Notes under the pieces: model-generated
What the model saw: the letters and a program-made list of their open reading frames with translations, nothing else
The model's database searches: none
Told to the model about the DNA's origin: nothing
Assembly (NCBI GenBank): GCA_913045265.1
Contig: CAJWQX010000025.1
Location: 1-46,391 of the forward strand
Length of the DNA: 46,391 nucleotides
Source of the DNA: UBA11889 sp002313255
GTDB lineage: Bacteria; Pseudomonadota; Gammaproteobacteria; Pseudomonadales; Azotimanducaceae
Direction: 5' to 3'
Program-made: the position numbers and the translations under genes
Shown here: positions 34,774 to 44,734 of the stretch, piece after piece
Position numbering within the stretch: the stretch's first letter is position 1
How the letters are laid out: every line of letters begins with the position of its first letter

Positions 34774-36816
34774 ATGAAGCGAATACTTGGACTCGGTTTT
34801 CTAACGTCGGTGCTCGCCTTGCCAACGGCCGGTGCAGACGAATTGGAAGAGGTTATCGTCCGTGCCGAGGCTTCCGTCGTAGCGTCGACTAAAACCGTCG
34901 GTAGCGGCTCCACCATAAACGCTAAAACTCTGGAACTCGTGCGCGCCAACCATGTCCACGAAGCACTTGTCCGGATCCCAGGTGTGTGGGTGTCTCGAGG
35001 CTCTGGACAAGAACACCTGACCGCAATTCGATCCGGAGTTCTCACAGGCCCCGGCGCTTGCGGCGGATTCCTCTTCTTGGAAGACGGTATTCCGATCAGG
35101 CCCGCCGGATTCTGCAACGTCAACAACCTATTCGAGATCAACAGTGAACAGGCATCGGCGCTCGAAGTTGTCCGCGGACCGGCGAGTGCACGATTCGGCG
35201 GCAACGCGCTGCATGGCGTGATTAACTCAATTTCTTTCACCCGCAATGAATCGACCCAAGCCGCAATCGAAGTCGGATCGTACGACTACCTACAAGGTCG
35301 TTTATCCGCGGGTTCAGACCGCTTTCAGCTTAACGCAAATGGAAGCCGAAGCAATGGTTACCGCGACGACACTGGGTATGACCAATATAAAGTCACCTCC
35401 AACCTGTCGACCAACGCGGGGAGTTGGAAAGCCATCCATACGCTCTCCGCATCCCGCTTAAACCAAGAAACAGGGGGTTACGTAAAAGGCGAGCTCGCGT
35501 ACGAAGATACGACGATACGACGCACCAACCCCAACCCCGAGGCCTACCGTGATGCAGCTTCATTGAGGATCGCGAGCCACTGGAATCTCGAGCAGAGCGA
35601 ACGAGAGTGGTCAGTGGCTCCTTATCTACGCCGCTCGGTTATGGAATTTCGACAGCATTTCCTCCCTGGAAAACCTTTAGAGAACAATGATCAAACAAGT
35701 TTCGGTGTCCTCGCCCGCGTGAAAGGCTCCTCCACGAATATCCGCTGGATGGCAGGTGCTCACGTCGAGACGATGCGTGGCGCGCTGTCAGAACAACAGG
35801 ATCAACCGACCACCGGATCCGCCTATTTGGTCGGGACCCGACCCGAGGGCACGCACTACGACTACGAGATATCGAGTTTCTTGATGGCAGCTTTTTATGA
35901 CCTTGGTTGGGAGATTGCTGAAAACGTCGAACTCATTCACAGCATGCGATTGGAGCGTCTTAACTACGATTACGATAATCGGCACCTCGATGGAAACAGT
36001 CGCGATGACGGCAGCGCATGCGGATTTGGGGGTTGTCTGTACACCCGTCCGGCTGATCGTGAAGACGATTTCACGGACGTCGCCGGCCGCATTGGCATCC
36101 GTTGGGAGGCCAACCCGAGGTTAAAACTCTACGCCCTGACCGGAATCGGTTTCAGACCACCGCAAGCGACCGAACTTTATCGCCTTCAGAGCGGCCAAAC
36201 CGTTACAAGTCTAACGACTGAGTCACTACGCTCTCTCGAAATCGGGGTCAACGCAACAAAAGGTCGACTCGATGTTGATGTCAGCACCTATCTCGAACGC
36301 ACTAACAACCTGATCTTCCGCGACGCAGACGGTTACAACGTCAGCGATGGGAAAACGCGATCCAGCGGCATCGAAACGGATCTCGCGTTTCACCCGAACG
36401 ACGTCCATACTCTCGCGCTCGTCGCGTCCTATGCTCGGCACCGATACGATTTCACGCGAAACGCATCGCGCGGTGAGACGATTATTTCTGGCAACGACGT
36501 TGATACTGCCCCTAGGTGGTTAGCGAGCGCGCATTGGCGGTCCCGGTTCACCGAACGCGCCACCTCCGAATTTGAACTCAGTCATATCGGATCGCACTTC
36601 ATCAATGCAGCCAACACCGCGAAATATTCGGGACACACCTTGCTCAACTGGCGCGGCAACTACGAGCTTTCCAACACCGTCCGTTTATTCGCGCGAATCA
36701 TCAATTTGCTCGATAAGGAATACGCTGACCGCGCGGATTACGCCTTTGGGAGTTATCGATATTTCCCCGGTCTACCCCGGCAGTTTTACGTAGGCGTGGA
36801 GGTAGAGGTCAACTGA
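34774..36816 (+). CDS. TonB-dependent outer-membrane receptor
   Basis: 680 residues. Sec signal peptide MKRILGLGFLTSVLALPTAGA, plug domain (about 30-160: EALVRIPGVWVSRG, FLFLEDGIPIRPAGF, SALEVVRGPASARFGGNAL) and a beta-barrel ending in the classical aromatic/valine terminus QFYVGVEVEVN. GACGGF and FCNV place two cysteines in the plug, which could make a disulfide. A TonB box is probably EEVIVRA near the mature N-terminus. Substrate unknown; no siderophore or vitamin genes and no cobalamin riboswitch are seen in the 185-base upstream gap. Confidence 0.93.
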   Translation: MKRILGLGFLTSVLALPTAGADELEEVIVRAEASVVASTKTVGSGSTINAKTLELVRANHVHEALVRIPGVWVSRGSGQEHLTAIRSGVLTGPGACGGFLFLEDGIPIRPAGFCNVNNLFEINSEQASALEVVRGPASARFGGNALHGVINSISFTRNESTQAAIEVGSYDYLQGRLSAGSDRFQLNANGSRSNGYRDDTGYDQYKVTSNLSTNAGSWKAIHTLSASRLNQETGGYVKGELAYEDTTIRRTNPNPEAYRDAASLRIASHWNLEQSEREWSVAPYLRRSVMEFRQHFLPGKPLENNDQTSFGVLARVKGSSTNIRWMAGAHVETMRGALSEQQDQPTTGSAYLVGTRPEGTHYDYEISSFLMAAFYDLGWEIAENVELIHSMRLERLNYDYDNRHLDGNSRDDGSACGFGGCLYTRPADREDDFTDVAGRIGIRWEANPRLKLYALTGIGFRPPQATELYRLQSGQTVTSLTTESLRSLEIGVNATKGRLDVDVSTYLERTNNLIFRDADGYNVSDGKTRSSGIETDLAFHPNDVHTLALVASYARHRYDFTRNASRGETIISGNDVDTAPRWLASAHWRSRFTERATSEFELSHIGSHFINAANTAKYSGHTLLNWRGNYELSNTVRLFARIINLLDKEYADRADYAFGSYRYFPGLPRQFYVGVEVEVN

Positions 36817-36887
36817 TCAACACTGCGTAAACCCATGGCGCTGACTAAGCCAGGAAGTGTCCTAACCATCTGGAAAAACCCCGGCCC

Positions 36888-37895
36888 ATGACCGTTCATC
36901 GCATTCTCGTTGGTACTTACACACAGAACGATGCACTGGGTATTTACTGGGCCTCGTTCAACGATAAGAACGGCCAATTTGAGAGCCGGGGACTCGCAAT
37001 TGAATCCGAGAGCCCTGCTTTTCTTTGTCGTATCGACAATCACGTCTACGCAGTCAACGAAGCAGAGAAAGGTGGTGTTTCCGCTTTCGAACTTCGCGCA
37101 GACACACTACGTTTCATTAATCGCCAATCGTCGTTGGGTTCTTTGCCTTGTCATATAACGGCCGGCCGTCAATGGATCGCGGTCGCAAATTATGGAAGTG
37201 GCAGCGTCGCCGTCTTTCGGCGTGAGTCCGACGGCGCAATTGGCCAAAAAACGAGCTACGTCGCGCATGAAGGAAGCGGACCCGTTCGTGATCGACAACA
37301 ATGCGCGCATGCCCATGAAGTACGCCTGGTATCCGACACCGAGTTACTGGTTCCGGATCTCGGTGCAGATCGCGTGTACCAGTACCGGATTAGCCCGCGC
37401 GGGGTGTTGAATATCGATCCGTCGACAACCGCCATTGAGCCCGGGTCAGGACCCCGGCACATTGTCGCCCATCCTCAACACCCCCTCTATTATTTACTCA
37501 ACGAACTGAGCAACAATATCGCCGTCTTACACTGCAACGATGTCCGCCACGACCAAGAGTTCGTTAGCACACTTCCCGACGACTATCGTGGCTCGAGTAC
37601 AACTGCAGAAATTCAGTTGAGTGACGATGGTCGATTCATCTACGCATCAAATCGAGGTCATGACTCGGTAGTCACGATGGCTCTGGATGATCGCGGTTTA
37701 CCTTGTGCGCCGTCTTGGGTCCCCACGCACGGAGAACACCCGCGCTTTTTCTGTTTCGACCCTACGCGAAAGTGGCTATTGGTCGCGAACCAACAATCAG
37801 ACAATGTTGCTGTTTATCCCGTTGTTACCGGTCGCCCCACGGAGGTTGTACGAATAGCAGGCGTCCCGACTCCGACCTGTCTGCTATTTATCTAA
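36888..37895 (+). CDS. Lactonase family (Pgl/YbhE-type) beta-propeller protein
   Basis: 335 residues with seven-bladed propeller repeats: RILVGTYTQNDALGIYWASF at the start, SLPCHITAGRQWIAVANYGS, CAHAHEVRLVSDTELLVPDLGADRVYQY, GPRHIVAHPQHPLYYLLNEL, and the end HPRFFCFDPTRKWLLVANQQ, all standard for the YbhE 6-phosphogluconolactonase family. No signal peptide is evident, so cytoplasmic. Could hydrolyse 6-phosphogluconolactone or another lactone; no pentose-phosphate genes adjoin. Begins 71 bases after the TonB receptor. Confidence 0.92.
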   Translation: MTVHRILVGTYTQNDALGIYWASFNDKNGQFESRGLAIESESPAFLCRIDNHVYAVNEAEKGGVSAFELRADTLRFINRQSSLGSLPCHITAGRQWIAVANYGSGSVAVFRRESDGAIGQKTSYVAHEGSGPVRDRQQCAHAHEVRLVSDTELLVPDLGADRVYQYRISPRGVLNIDPSTTAIEPGSGPRHIVAHPQHPLYYLLNELSNNIAVLHCNDVRHDQEFVSTLPDDYRGSSTTAEIQLSDDGRFIYASNRGHDSVVTMALDDRGLPCAPSWVPTHGEHPRFFCFDPTRKWLLVANQQSDNVAVYPVVTGRPTEVVRIAGVPTPTCLLFI

Positions 37896-37928
37896 TGTGC
37901 TCGGCGTCTACGAAGTTGCGCACGCAAT

Positions 37929-38930
37929 TCATACAATAACCGTATAGGTCCTCGCCGCGGTGTTGTGAAATAGGTCCGACTTTTCTTCGGCCGAAAAACC
38001 GGCCGTAATACGTTTAAACGAGTTCCACAACACGTTGTACGAGCAGCTTGTTTTGTCGACCGGAAAATTACTTTCGAACATACACCGTCCTACACCGAAC
38101 TGTTCAATCATGTGCAAATAGTAATCTCGCGTAGTTGATTCCAACGCTTTCGACGATGCCGGTTCAGCCGCCTTGTGGAACCCAAATCCATTGATCGGCA
38201 TAACCAATCCACCCAACTTGGCAACAACGTTTTCGCATCGTGCGAGCTCAGTTACTGCCGCTTTCCAGTATAAAAAGATTTCGTCGCGCTTGCCTTGATA
38301 GGGACCGATGCCCAATGGGCCACCAAAATGATCAAAAACGATAGGTTGTTCCGGAAACGCGCGAGCGAGCGCGGTAAGTTCGTCGATCTGCGAGTGATAT
38401 AGCCACGCGTCAAAGGTCAGATCACGCTTTCCCAATTCACTGAACCCCTCGCGAAAAACCTTGTCCCCAAGAAGTTTCTCCGGTGGGGACGTGTGCGAAT
38501 TACGGATATCGTTGCTGGCATCCCAACCCGTTGCATGCCGAACGCCACGAAATCGACCGCTCGCAGCCATGTGTGCGTCCAAAACATCGCCAACGGCAGT
38601 CCCCATCGACAGATCCGCAAAACCAATGATCGATGCACATGCCCTCGTCTCACCGTACAGCCCGCTAGCGCTCATAGCCGCGATGCCGTTGACAAACTCC
38701 GTCTCACCGACTGGCCTAAAAACCTTTGGCCCCGCAGCCCTATACATCGCACCACATTCCATGAAAACGGTTGAAACCACATTGTGTCCGCTGTTGGTAT
38801 CTTCGAGTAGCTCGTCGAGTAGGTAACGACTTTCGGGATAATCCCAAAGATGGTGGTGGGGATCACAGATCGGGAGATCTGGTTCAAGCGTTTCCTCAAC
38901 GACCTGATCTAGCCATGCATGTCGGTCCAT
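37929..38930 (-). CDS. Amidohydrolase family protein (PF04909 type)
   Basis: 333 residues from ATG 38930, fixed by the strong GAGGAGG five to six bases upstream; five residues further upstream would have no such site. Metal motif CDPHHHLWDYP near residue 25, FRGVRHATGWDA, PIVFDHFGGPLGIGPYQGK (the conserved DHxG) and MFESNFPVDK (acidic site) all fit the family of metal-dependent lactonases/decarboxylases. Distinct from the protein at 4013-4837. It is downstream of the class III dehydrogenase by 37 bases, same direction. Confidence 0.9.
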   Translation of the reverse strand: MDRHAWLDQVVEETLEPDLPICDPHHHLWDYPESRYLLDELLEDTNSGHNVVSTVFMECGAMYRAAGPKVFRPVGETEFVNGIAAMSASGLYGETRACASIIGFADLSMGTAVGDVLDAHMAASGRFRGVRHATGWDASNDIRNSHTSPPEKLLGDKVFREGFSELGKRDLTFDAWLYHSQIDELTALARAFPEQPIVFDHFGGPLGIGPYQGKRDEIFLYWKAAVTELARCENVVAKLGGLVMPINGFGFHKAAEPASSKALESTTRDYYLHMIEQFGVGRCMFESNFPVDKTSCSYNVLWNSFKRITAGFSAEEKSDLFHNTAARTYTVIV

Positions 38931-38967
38931 AAAATTCCTCCTCAAAACATAAGCTTGGAAAAATCAG

Positions 38968-40077
38968 TTAAGGGTAAGTCACCACCGATCGAATTGATTT
39001 GCCTTCGTGCATCAAATCGAACGCATCATTTATGTCATCCAAAGGCATCGTGTGGGTAATCAAATCATCAATATTAATCTTGCCGTCCATGTACCAATCA
39101 ACAATACCTGGCACGTCGGTCCGTCCCCGTGCACCTCCAAACGCCGTACCGCGCCAGACGCGGCCTGTGACCAGCTGGAAAGGTCTCGTTGAAATCTCCT
39201 CACCCGAAGCCGCAACGCCAATGATGATGCTTTCACCCCATCCCTTGTGACAGCACTCGAGGGCTTGGCGCATGACTTCAACCTTACCGATGCACTCGAA
39301 AGAATAATCCACACCGCCGTTAGTAAGGTCGACGATGGATCCGACCACGTCACCCGTATCCGTTGGATTGATGAAATCCGTCATGCCAAATTTTTCTGCA
39401 AGCGAACGCTTCTCGGCGTTAACGTCGACTCCGATAATACGATCCGCGCCTACAATCCGTGCTCCTTGAATGACGTTAAGACCAATACCTCCAAGTCCGA
39501 ACACGGCAACGCTGGATCCCGGTTCGACTTTCGCCGTGTTCATGACGGCTCCGAGCCCCGTGGTGACTCCGCATCCGATGTAGCAAACCTTGTCGAAGGG
39601 CGCATCTTCCCGGATTCGAGCAACTGCGATTTCGGGGAGCACCGTGTAATTCGAAAAAGTTGACGTGCCCATGTAGTGGAACAGCCTTTCACCGTCGCGG
39701 GAAAAACGCGACGTTCCATCCGGCATCAGTCCCTGACCCTGCGTCTCGCGAATAGCACCACAAAGGTTTGTTTTTCCGGATCGACAGAATTCACACTGTC
39801 TGCATTCTGGGGTGTACAGCGGTATCACATGATCGTCTTTGGCCACGCTGGTCACGCCGGATCCGGTGTCGACCACTACACCTGCGCCCTCGTGCCCCAT
39901 GATGGAAGGGAACAACCCTTCGGGATCAGCTCCCGACAATGTATAGGCATCGGTGTGACAGATGCCAGTCGCCTTAATTTCAACAAGCACCTCACCGGGT
40001 CCCGGCCCGTCAAGTTGCACCGTCTCGACCGACAAGGGTTTCCCCGCCTCATTGGCTACTGCCGCACGTACGTCCAT
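38968..40077 (-). CDS. Class III zinc alcohol dehydrogenase, S-(hydroxymethyl)glutathione dehydrogenase type
   Basis: 369 residues from ATG 40077 (GGGAG eight bases upstream). Catalytic zinc ligands Cys40 (GICHTDAYTLSG) and His62 (MGHEGAG), structural zinc Cys92, Cys95, Cys98 and Cys106 (CRQCEFCRSGKTNLC), and NAD loop VFGLGGIGLNVIQGA. ICHTDAYTLSGADPEGLFP is the class III/FrmA signature and the C-terminus NDAFDLMHEGKSIRSVV fits. The usual GGWKS loop reads GGARGRTDVPG, so the glutathione adduct specificity may have drifted. Probably removes formaldehyde or another aldehyde. Confidence 0.9.
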   Translation of the reverse strand: MDVRAAVANEAGKPLSVETVQLDGPGPGEVLVEIKATGICHTDAYTLSGADPEGLFPSIMGHEGAGVVVDTGSGVTSVAKDDHVIPLYTPECRQCEFCRSGKTNLCGAIRETQGQGLMPDGTSRFSRDGERLFHYMGTSTFSNYTVLPEIAVARIREDAPFDKVCYIGCGVTTGLGAVMNTAKVEPGSSVAVFGLGGIGLNVIQGARIVGADRIIGVDVNAEKRSLAEKFGMTDFINPTDTGDVVGSIVDLTNGGVDYSFECIGKVEVMRQALECCHKGWGESIIIGVAASGEEISTRPFQLVTGRVWRGTAFGGARGRTDVPGIVDWYMDGKINIDDLITHTMPLDDINDAFDLMHEGKSIRSVVTYP

Positions 40078-40142
40078 AGCTACCACTCCCACACAAAGCG
40101 CCCTCGAGGCTACAATGCCGGCCCGTCATCGAGCAAGAACCG

Positions 40143-41882
40143 ATGTCAGAGCACCCAAGAGGATGGTCACGCTACGTACCGATCGTTAGCGTGATTGCTA
40201 GTTACCGTCGAGAAGACTTGAACTATGATCTCGTCGCGGGACTCGTCGTCGGAATCGTCACTGTTCCTCAGGCGATCGCATACGCATTCTTGGCCGGACT
40301 CCCGCCCGAGGCCGGGTTGTACGCCTGCCTCCTCCCGATGGTTTTGTACGCCCTTCTAGGGTCGTCGCGGCAGCTCGTGGTCGGACCCGTCGCGGTTGCC
40401 GCACTGATGGTCGCAGACGCGATCAAGGATCACGCGGACCAATTCGGCAATGACCCGATTGGAATCGCGACCGTTCTATGTATGCAAGCAGGGCTCTTAC
40501 TGTGGCTTCTACGGATCTTTCAACTCGGCGGGATCGTCAACATCTTGAGCCGTCCAGTGATAAGCGGTTTTATCAACGGAGCCGTTATTCTCATCGTCAT
40601 TAGTCAAATTCCAGCACTTACAGGAATTCCGGCAACTCCAGCGGCGGGACCACTATTCGACTTTGCCTCTATGGCAGAGCGGATTCGCGACGCTCATGCT
40701 TTTACGATCGCGATCGGTTTGGCGTCACTGCTTCTCCTCTGGTTATTTCCCCCGCTCGTCAAACGCTTATTACCGCGCCCGAAAGGGCCTCGTAAAGACA
40801 GCGCCATCTTGCGCACTGGCCCGATATTCGTGGCGGCAGGGAGTATTCTCCTTGTGTTGGTCGCTGGATTTGAGACGCCATCCGTCGGCTACATTCCGGC
40901 AGGCTTGCCATCGATCAAGGCTCCTCCATTTGATTTGGATCTATGGATCGATCTAGCCCCATCCGCAGCGTTGATCGCCATCGTTGCGTACGTCGAGAGC
41001 TTTTCGGTCGGTTCAACGTTAGCGAGCCGGCAACGCAAACGAGTCAACAGTCATCAGGAACTCATCGCGCTTGGCGCTGCCAATCTGGGTGCAGCATTCA
41101 CAGGCGCATACCCGGTCGCTGGAAGTTTTTCGCGCTCCAGTGTCAACTACGCCGCCGGGGGTCGCACTCCCGTCTCGAGCATCGCTTCCGCGCTGGTTAT
41201 CCTGATCTCTCTCCTATGGTTTACGCCACTGTTTCAAATACTTCCGCATGCGGTTCTCGCGGCGATCATCATTGTTTCCGTGGTCGGGTTGGTAGAATTT
41301 AAAGACCTTAAAACTCACTGGCGCTTCTACCGTCTGGACGTCGTGACGCATGTCGTGACACTCGCCAGTGTCCTAGCATTCGGCGTCGAGACCGGTCTCT
41401 TGACAGGCGTGTGCGTCTCGATACTTCTTTTCATACGACGTTCTAGCCGTCCCCAAATCACCATCGTTGGGCGACTAGGCGACTCCACCCACTTTCGAAA
41501 TATCGAACGTTACGACGCCGAAACCTGGCCCAAGGTCGTTGCATTGCGAGTCGACGAAAGTCTCTATTTCGCCAACGCCAATCGCGTCGAAGACCGAGTC
41601 CTGAAAATCGTCGAGACTCACCACGAAGCACAGCACATCCTTCTTGTGTGCAGCTCCATTAATTTTATTGACACCTCGGGCCTCGAGATGCTGCGTCGAA
41701 TTAACGAAAGTCTGCGTTCCGTATCAATCAAGCTTCATCTCTCTGAAATTAAAAGCCCACTATCGGATCGGCTCGCCGACACCGCGTTTGCACAAGAACT
41801 AAGCGGCCAAATATTCTTCACCACGGACGAGGCGATGCAAATACTTGACCAGGACACTGCCGGGGCAATCGAGAACCCTTGA
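40143..41882 (+). CDS. SulP-family anion permease with STAS domain
   Basis: 579 residues: SulP membrane domain of about 12-14 helices opening with DLVAGLVVGIVTVPQAIAYA and GLYACLLPMVLYALLGSSRQ, the classical SulP signature, then a C-terminal cytoplasmic STAS domain (about 455-565) with SSINFIDTSGLEMLRRI. Family members carry sulfate, bicarbonate or dicarboxylates with Na+ or H+. No sulfate-assimilation genes adjoin, so the anion is undecided. Divergent from the class III dehydrogenase by 65 bases. Confidence 0.94.
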   Translation: MSEHPRGWSRYVPIVSVIASYRREDLNYDLVAGLVVGIVTVPQAIAYAFLAGLPPEAGLYACLLPMVLYALLGSSRQLVVGPVAVAALMVADAIKDHADQFGNDPIGIATVLCMQAGLLLWLLRIFQLGGIVNILSRPVISGFINGAVILIVISQIPALTGIPATPAAGPLFDFASMAERIRDAHAFTIAIGLASLLLLWLFPPLVKRLLPRPKGPRKDSAILRTGPIFVAAGSILLVLVAGFETPSVGYIPAGLPSIKAPPFDLDLWIDLAPSAALIAIVAYVESFSVGSTLASRQRKRVNSHQELIALGAANLGAAFTGAYPVAGSFSRSSVNYAAGGRTPVSSIASALVILISLLWFTPLFQILPHAVLAAIIIVSVVGLVEFKDLKTHWRFYRLDVVTHVVTLASVLAFGVETGLLTGVCVSILLFIRRSSRPQITIVGRLGDSTHFRNIERYDAETWPKVVALRVDESLYFANANRVEDRVLKIVETHHEAQHILLVCSSINFIDTSGLEMLRRINESLRSVSIKLHLSEIKSPLSDRLADTAFAQELSGQIFFTTDEAMQILDQDTAGAIENP

Positions 41883-41940
41883 CTGTGGACGCGCGGCACA
41901 ACACGTTGGTAGCCTCCAAAAATAGGGTGGAGGACTGATT

Positions 41941-43494
41941 ATGTATCCTGGGCACTGGGCAACGATATTTCCCGATAAACCTGCGGCCATCGATACCGCA
42001 AACGGGGAGACCATAACGTACCGTGAGTTGAACGATCGTTCCAACCGTTTGGCTCAACTGATGTGGGACCGCGGTTTAAGACCCGGTGATCACGTCTCCA
42101 TCTTTATGGAAAACAATCTGGCATATTTCGAAGTGCTGTGGGCAGCGCTTCGGTCCGGGCTCTATTTCACCTCGGTGAACCGTTACTTAACAACCGAGGA
42201 AGCCGGATATATTGTCGAGAACTCTGAATCGCAGGTGTTAATCACCTCAACCGGGGTCGCAGAAGTCGCCGCAGATCTGCCTCTGTACGCTCCGAACTGC
42301 CATACCTGGCTCTGCGTCGGCGGCTCCTTGGACGGCTATGAAGATTATGAAGCCGGTATCAACGCCCTTCCCGCGCAACCGTTGGAGCAAGAACCAGCGG
42401 GAACATTCATGCTATACAGTTCTGGCACCACGGGGAGGCCCAAAGGAATTCTCCGTCCACTGCCAGAGGGTTTAATTTCCAGTGCTGACAATTTAGTTGG
42501 CGGTCTTCTCAGTGGCTTATGGCAGTTCGACGAAAACGTCGTCTACCTCTCGCCCGCGCCGCTCTATCATTCTGCTCCACTTAGTTTTTCGTCAGGTACG
42601 CAAGCCTTGGGTGGCACCGTCGTAATGATGCACCGCTTTGATCCGATACAAGCATTACACGCTATTGAGGATTACCAAGTTACCCACAGCCAATGGGTCC
42701 CAACAATGTTTTCACGAATGCTCAAACTCCCCGAAGCAGATCGTTCGGGCTTTAACCTGTCATCTCACAAAGTCGCCATCCACGCAGCTGCGCCGTGCCC
42801 GCCCGACGTCAAACGCCAAATGTTTGATTGGTGGGGGTCCATTATTTATGAATATTACGGTGGCACTGAATTAAATGGGTTTACGCATTGCGGCCCGGAA
42901 GAATGGCTCGCCCATCCAGGGACCGTAGGGCGTTCCCTCTTGGGGACGATTCATATATGTGACGAAGAGGGAACCGAACTCCCCGTTGGCGAGTCCGGTA
43001 TCGTTTACTTCGAATTGGAGAAGATGCCGTTTGAATACCTCAAAGATCCCGACAAGACTCGAGAAGCGCAACATCCCGAGCACGCCAACTGGACCGCCCT
43101 CGGCGACATTGGCTATGTCGACGAAGAAGACTATCTCTACCTTACCGACCGCGCGACGTTTATGATCATTTCCGGCGGAGTCAACATCTATCCACAAGAA
43201 ATCGAAGACGCCATGATCATGCACGACAAAGTCGCCGACGTGGCAGTCATCGGCGTTCCCAACGCCGAAATGGGAGAAGAAGTGAAGGCGATTGTTCAGC
43301 CAGCAGCGGGCATAGAGACTGATGAAGATCTGGCGGAAGAACTACTCCACTACACAAGAGAAAGAATTGCACACTACAAGTGCCCGAAAAGTGTCGACTT
43401 TCGGGCTGAGTTACCGAGGTTGCCCACCGGCAAGCTGTACAAGCGACTGCTTAAAGACGAATACTGGGGCAAAACCGGTTCCCGGATCGTGTAA
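41941..43494 (+). CDS. AMP-binding acyl-CoA synthetase (FadD-like)
   Basis: 517 residues from ATG 41941, with GGAGG seven to eight bases upstream. ATP motif LYSSGTTGRPKGI (158-170), YEYYGGTE, GDIGYVDEEDYLYLTDR, the hinge/A8 stretch IISGGVNIYPQEIEDAM and the catalytic lysine in LPTGKLYKRLL (Lys498) are all present. Activates a carboxylate to its CoA thioester. Such a gene is a plausible entry point for the CoA-ester enzymes elsewhere in the window. Neighbours on both sides are same-strand but separated by about 50 bases. Confidence 0.94.
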   Translation: MYPGHWATIFPDKPAAIDTANGETITYRELNDRSNRLAQLMWDRGLRPGDHVSIFMENNLAYFEVLWAALRSGLYFTSVNRYLTTEEAGYIVENSESQVLITSTGVAEVAADLPLYAPNCHTWLCVGGSLDGYEDYEAGINALPAQPLEQEPAGTFMLYSSGTTGRPKGILRPLPEGLISSADNLVGGLLSGLWQFDENVVYLSPAPLYHSAPLSFSSGTQALGGTVVMMHRFDPIQALHAIEDYQVTHSQWVPTMFSRMLKLPEADRSGFNLSSHKVAIHAAAPCPPDVKRQMFDWWGSIIYEYYGGTELNGFTHCGPEEWLAHPGTVGRSLLGTIHICDEEGTELPVGESGIVYFELEKMPFEYLKDPDKTREAQHPEHANWTALGDIGYVDEEDYLYLTDRATFMIISGGVNIYPQEIEDAMIMHDKVADVAVIGVPNAEMGEEVKAIVQPAAGIETDEDLAEELLHYTRERIAHYKCPKSVDFRAELPRLPTGKLYKRLLKDEYWGKTGSRIV

Positions 43495-43497
43495 GCC

Positions 43498-43509
43498 AAC
43501 GACGTCGTT
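43498..43509. other. Perfect 12-base palindrome AACGACGTCGTT
   Basis: Lies four bases after the acyl-CoA synthetase stop and 31 bases before the M20 gene start. It could be a site for a dimeric regulator of the downstream pair or be chance. Confidence 0.2.
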
Positions 43510-43540
43510 TCGCGCGCACGCATTCAATTAGGATCGATCT

Positions 43541-44725
43541 ATGGATAAGGTAAAAGAAGACATCGCCCACTTCGTTGATACCCATGCGTCTGCGTTATTA
43601 GAGGTATCGCACGCGATTCATGCAAATCCAGAACTTGCGTTCAAAGAGTACGAGGCGAGCGCCCTTCTGACACGTACGTTGGAACATCACAAACAGCATG
43701 TGAATTCGAAGGTTTACGGTCTCGAAACCGCGTTCGAAGCGCAGATTTCAGCCGATAGCGGACCAAGAATCGACATCCTAGCCGAGTACGATGCCTTACC
43801 CGGAATTGGCCACGCCTGCGGGCACAATATTATTGCAACTTCGGCGTTAGGGGCTTTCCTGGCACTTAAATCCGTAGACGCGTCCTTACGCGGTAGCGTT
43901 CGACTGCTTGGAACACCGGCAGAAGAGCGTGGCGGTGGCAAAGAAGTGATGGCGCGCAACGGGGCCTTCGATAAAACCGACGCAGCGATCATGATGCACC
44001 CCGCCGGTATCAACCTGGCGACGATGCCGTGTATCTGTGTCGCCGAAGTACGCGCGGTCTATCAGGGACGATCGGCGCACGCATCGGCTATGCCACATCG
44101 CGGGGTCAACGCCCTGGATGGTTTGCTCCTTGCTTACCAAGCCATATCCAATTTGCGTCAGCACATCCAACACACCGAACGCATCCACGGCATCATCACA
44201 GAAGGAGGTCAAGCTCCCAACATCGTCCCCGATCGGGCATCCGGCGAGTTTTACGTTCGCGCCGCCAACGCCAACGAACTTGAAGTATTGAAACCCCGAG
44301 TACAAGCATGTTTTGAAGCGGGCGCGAAGGGTTCCGGAAGCGATGTTGAAACCACGTGGGGAGAAGTCGATTACCTCGATCTAAATACCAATTGGCCCTT
44401 GGCCGAACGTTTCCAACACAATGCTGAAGCCTTAGGCCGCGACTTTTTTCCCTATGAGAAACTAGGCAGCGCGGGTGCTGGCAGCACCGATATGGGCAAC
44501 GTCAGTCACCGCGTGCCTTCCATTCACCCCATGCTGGCGGCCGCTCCTCCCAACGTCGTCATTCATAACCCGGAATTCGAAAAATGGGCAGGGGGCGAGA
44601 TGGGTGACCATGCCGCGCTGGATGGAGCAAAGGCCCTCGCCATGACGGCTCTTGATTTTTTGAATGACCCAGCCCTTCAACAAGCGTCTCAACAGGCGTT
44701 CGACGTGTCGATGGGGCTTGCCTAA
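43541..44725 (+). CDS. M20D-family amidohydrolase/peptidase (AbgB-like)
   Basis: 394 residues. Metal-site motifs EYDALPGIGHACGHNIIATS, then PAEERGGGKEVM, MMHPAG and the C-terminal AGSTDMGNVSHRVPSIHPML are those of the aminobenzoyl-glutamate hydrolase/aminoacylase branch of M20, with a lid domain around residues 180-290. It hydrolyses N-acyl or amido amino acids. Starts at ATG 43541 with AGGA upstream. The ChaC-like gene follows after nine bases. Confidence 0.92.
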   Translation: MDKVKEDIAHFVDTHASALLEVSHAIHANPELAFKEYEASALLTRTLEHHKQHVNSKVYGLETAFEAQISADSGPRIDILAEYDALPGIGHACGHNIIATSALGAFLALKSVDASLRGSVRLLGTPAEERGGGKEVMARNGAFDKTDAAIMMHPAGINLATMPCICVAEVRAVYQGRSAHASAMPHRGVNALDGLLLAYQAISNLRQHIQHTERIHGIITEGGQAPNIVPDRASGEFYVRAANANELEVLKPRVQACFEAGAKGSGSDVETTWGEVDYLDLNTNWPLAERFQHNAEALGRDFFPYEKLGSAGAGSTDMGNVSHRVPSIHPMLAAAPPNVVIHNPEFEKWAGGEMGDHAALDGAKALAMTALDFLNDPALQQASQQAFDVSMGLA

Positions 44726-44734
44726 GACAAACGA

